Positions 24,201-36,200 of a stretch of DNA of 64,000 nucleotides are shown here, piece by piece. Origin of the DNA: Heterocephalus glaber (taxonomy: Eukaryota; Chordata; Mammalia; Rodentia; Bathyergidae); NCBI RefSeq assembly GCF_000247695.1, contig NW_004624747.1, positions 27,088,825-27,152,824 on the forward strand, given 5' to 3'. The notes below the pieces were generated by a model, which did not search any database, was not told the DNA's origin, and saw only the letters and a list, made by a program, of their open reading frames with translations. The position numbers and the translations under genes were made by a program. The first letter of the stretch is position 1. Each line of letters starts with the position of its first letter.

Positions 24201-27200
24201 TTGCAAGGCGGCTGACAGGCTTGTACGCGTCAGAGGGCAAGACTGCTGGGAATCCCGAGTCCCAGCAGCTGACGAGATGGCCCTTCTTGTTCACCAAATT
24301 GGAGTAAGGGGGCCCCTGGCCAGGCAGTGCCCTCCGTGACCTTGGCCAGCAAGACAAATGCAAGCTCTTGGGAGCAGAGATGAACATGGAAACCACTCAG
24401 CCTGCACAGAGCTGGGTCCCACGTGCTGCAAAACACCAGGCGAGGCTGCTTCAGGACTGCAGCAACTTAGGAGTGAGGCGCCGTGGGTGATATTAGGAAA
24501 TGCCCTTAAATTCCAGGACATTCCATATCCTGTGCTGCTGCACATTCATACCCTAATATGTACTGATAAACACAGTATGCAGGCCTTTTCTAATCCTCTA
24601 CCTAATAAGATAACCACTTAACCACATAAAAAGGTTTGCACAGCTGTATTCTCTAAGGTGGAAAGATTTTAAGGCTGATTCTAATAACATTCCAGGAACA
24701 GCCCTGGACACATCCTCGGATGCAGTTCAAGCCCCACAAAGGAAGTGCTTCAACTCCGACACAACCTGACACCAAAAGCCACAACACACACATCCCGAAG
24801 GGCACAGACAACCATTTCGGGAACATAAAAGTAACTTCTCATGAAAATGCTAACAGATCAAATCCAGTGCTTTAAAAATAATTATAGACCATGATCACTA
24901 ACTCACTTATAAAAAATAAATTCAGTGATCTAAATCAGGATACTCTCCTTTTTCCCCAGTACCGAGGATTGAACCCAGGGCCTTCACACTTAACTACACC
25001 CCACTTTTTCTTTCTTTTTTGTAACAACATCTCACTAAATTGCCCAGGCTGGATTCAAACTTGTACTCTGCCTATCCCGGCATCCCCGTGTTGGGATTGC
25101 AGGCTGTCTTTGTTGATTATCTCACCTATAAATAAGAAATATATATTGGGAATCAACGTGGGTTTACTTGTTACTAAATTACGTAAGTCACAGATCAGCC
25201 CAGAATCGGTACTCAGAGTTGCTCTAAATGACACTTTGAGACAGTGAAAAGAGAGAAGGTATAAATACTGCTGATGAGGACAGAAAATAATTACAATTCA
25301 GGAGCCCAAGAGAATCAGTTGAGCAACAGACGCATTAAGAAAAATGATTTGTGGGGAGCGCACACATTTCCAGCATGTTTTCTAAATAGCCAGTAGAGCA
25401 CATTCCAGGAAAAACCTCTTTCCAAGACAGTGAGATCTTACAGTTCCTAGAAATGAATTCAGGATGTGCAAAGGATGTGTGAGAACACAGCTATCTTTTC
25501 TGATAGACAAAGGGGAAACGCTGGAGGGAAGAAAACAGTCCATGCGACAGCCCTGGATGGCATTATGTTCAGTCTCAAAACGACGCAGATGTCTACACAA
25601 AATACCATGGATTTGCTGCATGTGCAGGGCTGGAGCCCTCTACCAGGATTTCCCCAAACATCAAAATGCTCTATAAAAATACAGAAATTGAAATAGTGGA
25701 GTGGGACCGAAGTCCACAAACACGGTAAGCACAAAAGAAAGGTAGCACATGGGAAGAGGACAGGTTTAAGTAAGGAAGGACAGACTTCTCAATCAATAAA
25801 TGGTCTTTATAATAGCTTTCTAAAGGCACACCTGAGGTTTACATGTGAAAACACTAAGATCAAAGAAACCAAACGGTGATTATTTTCACCACTCGGAGGA
25901 TGTTTGAGGCATCACCCCAGAGGACAGCAAAATTTGATCCATCCAAACTTAAAATTTTTGCTAAAGGAAACAGAAGGAGCCAAAGCCACACACAAAATGG
26001 ACAGTTGAGCAGAGGGTTCCAGGTGGAAGTGCTGGTGACGTGCATGGCAGACGGGTGCCCCGGTAGGTCCTGTCACACAGCCACCGAGCAGCCGCCTGCC
26101 GATTCCGGTCACTCAGAGGCCACAGCCACTGGCCAGGACCCGTCCTTTCCCAGCCTCTGATGCGCAAAGGAGGGTGGGTGGGGACAGGAGGACTCACGTG
26201 CCACCCCATGCCCAGGATGACCAGGCGCCTCCCGGCAGTCCCTCTCCTGGGAGGTCACAGAAAACTCCCCATGGGGAAGCCGTGTGGGGAATGGACAGAC
26301 TGCCTCTGGGAGGGTTTCTTCATGTCCCTACATGAGGACTCCTGAGCTGGGCGTGGGGGCGTGGTGGCCCCTCCCTGCAATCCCAGCACTCGGAGGCTGA
26401 GGCAGGAAGATCATAAATTCTGACCCAGCCTGGGCAACTTAGCAACTAAATGAGACCCTATCTCAAAAATTTAAAAAAGGCTGGGGATGCCCTCAGGGTG
26501 AAGACCCTGTGTTTAGTTCCCACTACCCCCCATCCTTTATTACCTGAGCATAAAATAAATTTAGAAAACTAAATTTCTGTATCAATTTCAGATGCTGGCA
26601 GCTTGTAAATGTAAATGTCAGAATGTGAATGCTTTTTGCCTAGTTTATACACATGGAAAATGCTGCTGTCTGTAAAGAAGCAGCAGTGGAGGCCACATGA
26701 TGCTCCCGAATGTCACATGCAAGAGGCAGAACCCACTGGCAAAGCTCTCGGCGAAGCACAGGGCGCTCAGCATGCACAGGCGATTCTGAGAGCAGAGGAG
26801 CAAAACAAAACCCCACAAAACCAATGAAGCTGTGTTTCTTAAAGCTTCAAAAACTTACGTAATAAAATCCATCTTCGTCGATGTCACCGAAAACAGTAAT
26901 AATGTCTCCCGTGCAAAACGTAAGCTCAGCCTGTGAAGACAGGACAGAAAGTCCACGGCAGTTTGCTAGACAAAGGGGCTGTTTCTAAAAGTCAGCTCTT
27001 GGCGTCTGCCTGCCCCTCCCAGGTCGGGGGCGGCGCTGAGGCGGCCTCAGCCTAGCAACTGCAGTGGCGCCGAGTCCTGGCCGAAGCGCGAGGTCACACG
27101 GCTCTGCAGGCGTGGACACCTCCATGCCAGTCACCACCCAGCCACAAGGACCTACAGCGCTTGGGAAATTCGCGGCCGCGAAGCCGGCACACAGACGCCC

Positions 27201-30200
27201 CGGCCCTGTCCACCGAATGGCACTCCCGAAGGCCTGCCTGTGCCGCCCAGCCCAGCCTCGGGACAGGCGGGCAGTGCCGGGCACACCGTCCTCAGGGAAC
27301 CACCATCCCCACACACTCCAGGCCACCACAAAGCGCTTTTACATTTCCGGACGTGAGATCAAGAGAGCAGAACCCCCAGCAGTGGCTTGTCCAGCACAGG
27401 GGCCCCGGGGGGCCCGGATACGCAGCCACAGGGCCACAGCAGCGCCCAGGGGACAGCGCGTCCGGCCGCGCTTGCTCTGTCACAGGACAGGCAGCTCAGC
27501 TGGCCGTGGGAGCTTCCTTTCCTATTTCCCTCCAAAGGTGTCGCTGTGGGTCACAGGCCACCTGTCAGTCGTGGCTCAGGGGCATCTGGGCACGGGGACA
27601 ATTCCTCCAGACAGTGACCCCTCATTCCACGGCCTCGGCGGGGAGCCCTCCAGGACGCCGTTTCCGTTGGCCACAGACCTGCGATCGAGTGTGACCTGCA
27701 CACTGGACACCTACGTGACTCGGCCGAGCTGCACAGAACAGTTACGCTGGGCAGTGGACTAGTTAGGGCCGTGGCCATGGCCGGGGGACAGGGACAGCGC
27801 GGTGTCTGGACCAGGGGCGGGGACAGCAGGGCAGGTGAGATGCATCGTGCTGCTGCAGGCGGCAGTTTACAGCGAACACGCTGCTCGTCCCTGGAATTTC
27901 CCTTGAGCGGTCTGGACAGCAGCTGGCCGTGGACACCGGGCCATGGTGCCTGGCCACGCCCGGAGGGGGCCCCAGTTCTTATCCCCGCCCCTCACCATCA
28001 TGCTTCCTATGGGGTCCCCCAGCAGGGGCGGGAGGGCATGGGTGCGGGGCGTGGCCACCCCCAAGATCCCGCTGTACCTCCACATCCACGTTGGGCGAGC
28101 TTTCCCGCGGGTCATAGTCATACAGGGCCACCACTCTCCGCGTGGACACCGAACGCGGCCTGCCGCTCCTCCTGCTCCTCTCTGTGACTCGACGGGGAAA
28201 GGAAGGCCACCGTGAGGCCAGTCCTGACCGAGGGGTCCCCGGGGCCCACACCCGGCACGCCACCCTCCAGCTTCAGCTCGTGTTGTGCCGTGGACCCTGG
28301 ACTCGTGTGTGTGCGCGTGCGTGCGTGCCCCTGCGTGGGCAGCGACTCTTTCCCTCCTCCTCTGGGTCCGCAGACCTCCCCTGTGGCACGGGGCTGCCAG
28401 CGCTCTGCAGGAAGCAGGAGGTGGTCGGTGGCTCTGCAGAAGACCTGTGGCTCAGTGCCAAAAACCTCCTGCCGAGGGCCGGGGATTTAGCTCAGTGGCT
28501 CCGCCACCTGCCTTGCAAGCGCAAGGTCCTGAGTTTGATCCCCGGTACCAAAAAAAAACCTCCTCCTTGAGCTGGGCGTGGCGGTGCATGCCTACAGTCC
28601 GAGCACTCTGGGAGGCTGAGGCAGGAGGATCCCACGCTTGAGCCCAGCCTGGGCAATTTAGCCACTTAGCAAGACCCTGGCTCAAAATAAAAATGAAAAA
28701 GGCTAGGAATGTTGGTTGGTGTGAAGGCCTTGGGTTCAATCCCCAGCACCACCCCCCAAAACCCCCCAAAGCCATACACACAAGATAGGATGTAAGCAAG
28801 TCCGGCTACTGTGTCTGGCCGGCCGGCCGGCGAGCCCGGGTCCTCAGAGCCGGGGGGAGTGGCGCTGGGGCCGGGCGGGGGCGTGCAGTGCAAGATGGGA
28901 GCCTCACCTGGAAACAGTGAGCTAGCTCACTCGGCCAAAAAAGCTCAAAATGTTTTCTGAAACTTTGTGCCCGCCCTTAGAATTGCACCTGTTCTTTGAC
29001 CCACTGGACTCTGACTCTGCTGTGGAAGTTGCCCTAAGGCCCTGACGTGTTGACCCCAACGTGGAGGACACAGCCTCCACGTGTCTCCAGCCACAAGCGC
29101 AAGAAGAGGCCTTCTCAGTGCGTCTGTCTTCCTTGCCGGTGGGAAAGGTCACAGACCGTGGGTGTGACGCTGCCTGGGGACAGTGTGGCCATCTTCCCGC
29201 TGCTGTTTGCCGACTGGCTCAAGACACCCAGAGTAGAGCAGTGCACACCTTGTGCAACGGGACAGGAGCTCACGTGGCCTCTGGCTACAGAGAACCCCCG
29301 AGGCCCAGCTTCCCAGCAAGCAGGCGCTCATGGCCTTGGAAACGTCCCACAGCCAGGCTGATGTTCCGGCCTCCGCCAGGAAGAGTGGCTGGTTTGTTTT
29401 CTGACGGGATGCAGCTTCGGCCGCACCTGCCACGGGTCTGGGCACACGCGTGAGCGAGCGAGCGAGCGAGAACCCGCGCTGCCCGCACCTATCTCCTCCA
29501 CCGGGGTGCTGAGGGGCAGGAAGCCCTGGCGGAGCAGCTGGCCCCGCACCTCCTCGTCGTCCGCCTGGACCTCGGAGACCATGTTGCAGGGAATGAGGCC
29601 GAGCCGGGCGCAGGTCTCCCCGCGGTAGAAGCCGTCGGGGTCTTTGTCTCCGTACACCTGCGGGGGACGCGCACCGTCACCTGACTTCCCCAGAGGCCTG
29701 GGGTGGGCTCCGCGGCCCCTGTCTCCGGCCACAGACTGAGGGCTGCTGGGGCCGGCCCTTCCCCGCCTCTTCTCTCCTGCAAGCTCCAGGGGGCTTCCCA
29801 GGCTCCTCCCCCTCCCGAGCCCCTCCCCTCCCGGGCTCCTCCCCCGCCCGGGCTCCTCCCCTCCCGAGCCCCTCCCCTCCCGGGCTCCTCCCCATCCCCT
29901 CCGCCCACCTTGATGATCTGGCCTTCTTTGAAGGGCAGCTCCTCCTCCACAGCGTCGGGGTTGGGGGACATGGTGAGTGGGTCATAGTCGAAGAGAGCCA
30001 CGAAGATGCGGGCTGGCAGCTCGTCGGGCCCCGGGTCGGTCTCCGACTCCTCATAGAAGTCCGGGGAGAGGCGGTCGCGCCCCGCGTAGTCATCTGCGTG
30101 CGAGCAGGCGAGGGGAGGTGGTGACCCCGTGCCCCTCGGGAGCTTGGGGCTGGGGGCCCTCAACTCTGGTCTTCAAAACAAGGACAAACCTGGCTGGACG

Positions 30201-33200
30201 CGGAGGCGGACCCAGGGCCAGGGCCGGGCAGGGCGGGCAGTGCACACACCGTGCATGGCTTCGTCTCTGTGCCTCGGGCCGCCCACTCCCAGGCTCAGGG
30301 CCGGGCGGACAAGCACCCCACACCCGCACTTCGGCCAGCAGGAGGGCAGTGACCATGGGGTCACCAAGGCCTGGACATTGAGCTGAGCCCTGCCTTCCTC
30401 CCCGAGACCCCAGATCGCAGCAGAGCGGGGCTTCTCTGCCCTCCACCTCTGGCTGGAACACTGCGGCGTCTCTCACTGGGGCCACCGGGTACTCGGCGCT
30501 CCAGTCCAGCCCAGGCCTGGGCAGCACCTCGGCAGGAGCCAGACCCACGACAGAACCCGGCGCGTTTGCCCAGAACCTACGCACACTGGGTACCGAGATC
30601 TACGCCGTGGCTCAGCGCTCCCTACGCTGCAGGCCGGGTCAACGTTGTGTGTGTTGCTTGGGAAATCCTGAAGATGGGACGGGAGGCGGGCCCACCTCTG
30701 CCTGGCGGAGGAGCGGCCAGACGCTGGCCCCCAACATGGGACTGAGCGGGCGGGACAGGTGTGTGAAGGATGGGCCCTGGGGAGCGAGCCACCTGGCTTC
30801 CTTCCCAGCCCAGAATTCAGTCTAAAAGCAAAACCCCGGCCGGACTGCCGGGCCCTCGGGGAGGACTGGGAAGGCACGCTTTGGGGCTGCGTCTCCTTTT
30901 GTTGCTGTTTTCTGCACCACTTTGACTTTTGCTGGGAACCAAGCTTTTCAGCAACTGGCTTGGCCAGCATCTTCACAGCGCTTCGGACTTTCTTAGTAGT
31001 CGAGGAAGACACTGGTTCTCTATTAACTGAAAACACTGTATTTAAAGGATTTCTATGACAAAAACAAGAAGTTAAAAGTGGGAACGGACTCTGCCTGCTC
31101 CGTGAGCTCCAGGTGTGGGTTCTCTTCCCCTCCTCCCTTCTGGGCGTTTCCCCCCAGCCCTGAAATGCAGCCCAGTGTGCTGCGCTAACCCTTCTTCCTG
31201 CCGCCTCGTGTGTGTGCCTGTGTGTATGCACACGTGTGCATGCACACAAGTTCACAAACGGTGATTCCGGGCTCCGAGATCTCGTGTTTGATGATCTTGG
31301 AACCACTGCTGCTGCCGCCCTGACTGCAGGCTGCTAAGGGAGGCGTCCCCGCCTGACCTCCAGCCGCCCCTCCTGGGACCGACTTCCAGAAAGCAATTTA
31401 GAGCAAGGCATAGAGTGGAGTGGAGCAGAAGTGAAGCAAGGCCGGGGATCCAGGGGCAGGGAGCGTGGCACCCGCTCTCTGCTGTGCCCTGTGTCCACAG
31501 GAGCTCTCTGAACCCAGGACTCGCCAGATATTTGGGGTAAGCCACCACCCTGCTCAGCTCTGGCTCAGGTTTTGGCCCTCAGCTGAGCATTGGCACCTTC
31601 GAGGCTATGCTGGGAAACCTCTCAACGAAACAAAACAACAAAACAGAAACCCGGCAGGCAGGCAGGCAGGAGATGAGCGTAATTATAAGAGCAGCAGGGT
31701 GCCTGGGCAGGCAGTGGGGCTCCTATCTCCTGTGTGCCCTGCCTGCCTTCCTGCACTGAGCTAAATTGCTACCGCTAAGGGTTACAGAACAATCTGGGAC
31801 AGAAAGAGACAGGCAGCAGCAGGCAACTCACCAATGGCCAGCCGGGGCCTCTGGGGACTGGCACCTCCGAGGGGGAACCTCCGGCCGCCCTGCTCCACCC
31901 TCTCTGCCCGTCCGGCCGATGCAGGGCTGCCTAGGATCTGGGACAAGACAGGAGCAGGGTCACAGTCTCGCTGGGCCCAGGAGGAAGAGCAGGTCAGTGA
32001 AATCAACTCGGATTGGGAGCAAAGCTGTAAAGGCAACTTGGCGTAGCTTTTAACTGAAAGGTTAGCTGAATGGTCAGCTATGCCCACTCCCCAGCCAGGC
32101 ACTTTCTGACCACTGCGGGATGGGGCAAAAATGAGCCCGAAGGAGGCATCTGCAGGCTGCTGCTGCTACTGCTGAGACCAGACACTCAATCTGAGCAGAT
32201 GCTTCCAACCAGCTCAGGACTCCTGCTCAGGTTTGGCCACGTCAGTGCCCCCTGGCACCCTCGCCCTGACGCCAGCTGCCACACAGCAGGAAAGCAAGCA
32301 GTTCCAGACCTGGGCGGGCCAGGGTGGGGTGTGGGGGAAGCCTCCAGGACCCCACGTGTCTCAGCCCCACCCTGAGTACCTCCTGACTGGGCGTGGAGAC
32401 CACAGCAGCACCCCTGCTCCTAGGACGGCGAGGGAGGCCCTGGCCCAGGAAACGGGAACCAGGGGCCCTGCGCCTCAGTGGGGTGCCTGGGTGGCGCCCT
32501 CAGGTGGGCAGTTCTCAAAGTGCATGCCTGGGATCCCCGCCAGCCCCACCTGGGCACCCAGGTGACTCAGCGTGGAGGGAACGGCCGGCCCAGGGCTCAG
32601 GGAGGCTTGCAAACTGGCGACGTGGGGGAACAGGAAGAAATAAAAAGGCTTGGAAACAGCGTGCAAAAGCAACTTTCTTCACTAATACTCTCCATGCGGT
32701 AAAATGATCAATGAGGGCCTAGAAGCAACATTAAAACCCACACAACAGGGCAAAAAGAACGCTAGGAGTCCTGCCTAGGTCTCTAAGGCTGGTTTTGGAA
32801 AAATGGAAGTTGCCAAGGCGGCCACTGCCGTTCAGCTAACCCGTAATTAAAACTTAGGCTCAGTTGTCCTTTAATCGAAGCAGCCAGGGTCATTACCGTC
32901 CTGTGGAGGAAATGTCATCGACAGCAAAGGAAAGACGCCGCCGCCCGGCCAAGCGATGGACGCAACAGACCACAAGCGCAGGAGAACCGAGCGGGCCGAG
33001 GCCCAGGGTGACGCCCACGAGGGACACGCGAGCCCGGAGGGCGGAGGGTGAGCGCGACCCAGGCAGGCAGGAGGGGGCGGCACACACCCAGGGGCTGTGC
33101 ACAGCCTGGGAAGCAGGTGGCCCGTGCTGGGCGGCCGCCCTACTGTCCGGCCCGGCCGCGCCTTTCCACCAGACACCCCGAAAACCGTCGTGCTCGGTGG

Positions 33201-36200
33201 CCGCGTCCCAGCCTGGCTTCCTGGGCGGGGACCTCTCTGGGCTGGCTTGCGTGGCACCACTCCCGAGGACGTCGGCGGGGTCCACCTGCTCCCCAAAGTC
33301 CTCCTCGATGCTGCTCTGCCGGGTCAGGGTCCGCCTCCGGGCCAGCAGGGGCCGAGGGCTGCTCCGGCAGGGACAGGGGCCGGGGCTGGGGCTGCACCCC
33401 GCCGCCGTGTTCCTGACGCTCCGCAGCTCCTCCTCCTCGCTGCCGCAGTCCAGGCCACTGTCCGGGCTCCGTGCGACCCAGCGCCCCAGCCCACCGCTTC
33501 TGTCTTCCGGGAGGAGGTCGTCCGCATGGGTGGCCCCTGGGGGCACCCTGTGCTTGGTGGGGGGCCAGGAGCCAGGCGGCACAGAGGGACCCCAGCAGGG
33601 CGGGACAGGTCCGCGCTGTGCGGCCAGCAGGGCCCTGGCTCTGGATGCCCCCGGGCCCTGCCACAGCAGCGGCTCGCAGGGGTCTGCGTCCTCCTCTGCT
33701 ACCTCGGGGATACTGAAAAGCCTCTTACTGCGGCGGGGCGGCGGGGCGGGCTGGGCCTGCTCCAGGGACGCACCTTCCAGGCTTCTAGCCTTATAGCACT
33801 CCTTGGGACAGGGGAGTGACAGAATGGCGGCCACGCGTGGGCGGAGGGGAGCAGAGGGAGGAAAGAAAACAGACACATTAGTGGAGGTGGCAAGGCGGGC
33901 AGACGCGTGCTTCTGCTCCAGGGCTGGGAGCCGGTGGCCCCGGGAGGAGTCGGGCGCAGGCGAGGACAGCGCAGGGGAGTGGGTGCCATGCCATGCGGTG
34001 CCCCGAGGAGGCGGCTCAGATGCGGGGACAGGGCTGCAGGGCCAGTGCAGTGGCCGTGCCCAGGGCCCATGGGACGCTGATGTGCGGCCCCTGCCTGTCA
34101 CCCAGACCCTCTGATCCTGCTCGAGGCAGCGCCCCTTCCTGCCGGCTGTCAGCACTGAGCTGTGTGAGTCCAGGCCGCTCCTGCCCGAGTCTGTGGCCCA
34201 AGCTCGCCAGTGTCTGCAGGGCACGGGGCCCTCTGCCTCTGTGTCCTGGGCCGCCCCACACAGCCTGGTTCATGAACGCCTGCGTGCGTGGTCCACACAT
34301 GCTCACCCCCTTGCCCTGACGGTCTCAGCCTCAGTCTCCTCAGATGAGTCTGCTGCTCCCCACCGTCTCCTTGGGGCCCGGGGCTCCCTGTTGTGGGCAG
34401 GGTCTGCCGTGTGTGTGTGTGTCGGGGTGACTTCCTAGGGATGGCTCTCATCACGTGAGAAAGCACAAGGACAAAAAGCCACCCCAGGGTCAGGCAGGGC
34501 AGCTGGGTGCTTAGGAGAGCAAGCAGGTAGTGGGGTGAGTGGACCAGGTGGTCAGGAGGCCAGTGTCTGATCACAAGGGACCCGCCAGGCCCAGGGGGAA
34601 CCTGAGCCACATCTCCAGACCACGAAGGGGACTTCTTAGAGGGGACCCAGAAGCCAAACCGCCCTGGACAACTCCTGCCTGTCACACCCAGGAGGCCCCG
34701 CACTGTGACCCCTTTTCTGAGCACCGCTGGGGCCCAGGTGGTGACCCCAGAGCTTTGCATCTGAGCCTCCCAGAGGAGAAGGCAGCTTCTGGTCTCTGTG
34801 AAAGCAGCCCCATCCTGCACCCCGAGAAGCAGCCTCAGGAATGGGGCCACACATGCTGCCCATCGCCTCCTGCACACTGGCACTGGCACAGCCCAGGCAT
34901 GAGGGACACTGGGACAGCCAGTGTGTCCACTGAGCCTGCCCCCAAGCTGGTGAGGAGGCTTGGGCTCAGGCCATGGAGTCTGCAGGGGGACCTGGCGTGT
35001 TCCACCACACGAGAACATGTCAGTCGGGCAGGTAGGGCTGAGCTCCCAGCATTCCGCATGCGCGCTCTGCACCAGGCTGGGCGCGGAGTGGTCCTGCCCA
35101 GTGCCCTCTGAGGCCCCTGTCCCCAAGTCGGCCGTGGCCCTCCAGCTGCCTGGCCCTGTGCCTGCCACCTTCATCTCACAGGTGCTCAGCCCAGCAGTGG
35201 CACAGGGGCGAGGTCCCCACGGGGACAGCAGGAGCCCTGCTCACCAAGCCCTCAGGCTGTGCAGCAGCTGCCCCAGCCCCTCCCAGGCCTCAGGTGGACG
35301 AGCACCTCGGGCTGGACTTGGTCTCCTCAGTTCAAGTCCTGCTACAGAGCCTGGTGCCCTGGGGTACCACGGGGCCCCAACTCGCCAGGAGCTCCAGGGG
35401 CTCCCGAAGCAACTCCCGCAGTGAGAAGGAAGCGAGCCCAAGTCCGCAGCCCCCGGCCCGGCCAAGGCCTGGCGAGGCCCCGGTGCACTCCCTGGCCCAG
35501 CCGCTCACCTTGAGGGCTCCGTGGGAGCTGCTGCTGGGCCGCCGCCGGCCACCGTCCTCCAGCTGCATCTCCGAGTACAGCTCCTCCTCGTCCTCCTCCA
35601 GGATGTCGGACAGGTCCGAGCCCCGGCTGCTCTCTGTGTGGTACTCATCCCCATGGCAACAGTGGGGCTGTGCAGGGACAGGAGCCGAGTAAAGGGATGC
35701 TGACCCCGAGGGCGGACAGGGCGGTGGGGTCGGACTCACCCCACCCCAATGACCAGGCAGGCCCGTCTCCCAGCCCAAACGGTGTGGAGGCCCTGGGTGT
35801 GGGTGGGACAGGGACCCGGGGGCTAGCAGGGTACTGTGCTGGCTTCCACTCTGACCCGCTGGACAGAGGTGGGGGCACCCAGCATGGGGTCGCCTGTCGG
35901 CTTGGGAGCCACCCAGGATGGGGGGCACTCACTCCTGGGTATCTGCCGAGTCGTGGAGGCCTAATCCTGGCAACTATATCTGGCCCCTGCCCCTTCCTCT
36001 CTGGCGCTGTCCCCCACTCTGCTTCCATGAACGGAGCAACTTTCCTTCTCCGCTCTCTCCACCTTGATATTCCTGCCTTGGAGCAGCCGACCATGGACTG
36101 TAACCTCTGAAACTATGAGCCAAATACAGCTCTCCTTTAAACTGCAGGTGTCGGGCATTGCGTCCTGGCACAGGGAAAGTGACGAAGACGCCAGCACACA

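Larger units (their letters stand above)
21763..26858 (-). other. RIMBP2: RIMBP2 penultimate large intron
   Basis: About 5.1 kb with four SINEs (21842-22022, 23930-24003, 24947-25118, 26345-26531). The AT-rich part at 24480-26000 looks like old unclassified repeat or unique sequence. No exon was recognised. Confidence 0.5.

Noticed and set aside
28477..28559. tRNA gene
   Set aside because: A- and B-box-like sequence is present, but no cloverleaf closes and the same unit recurs many times with an A tail; it is an ID SINE.
32893..34224. A 443-codon minus-strand frame as one gene
   Set aside because: Only the part bounded by an acceptor at 33801 and a donor near 33286 looks exonic; the flanks are GC-rich intron.
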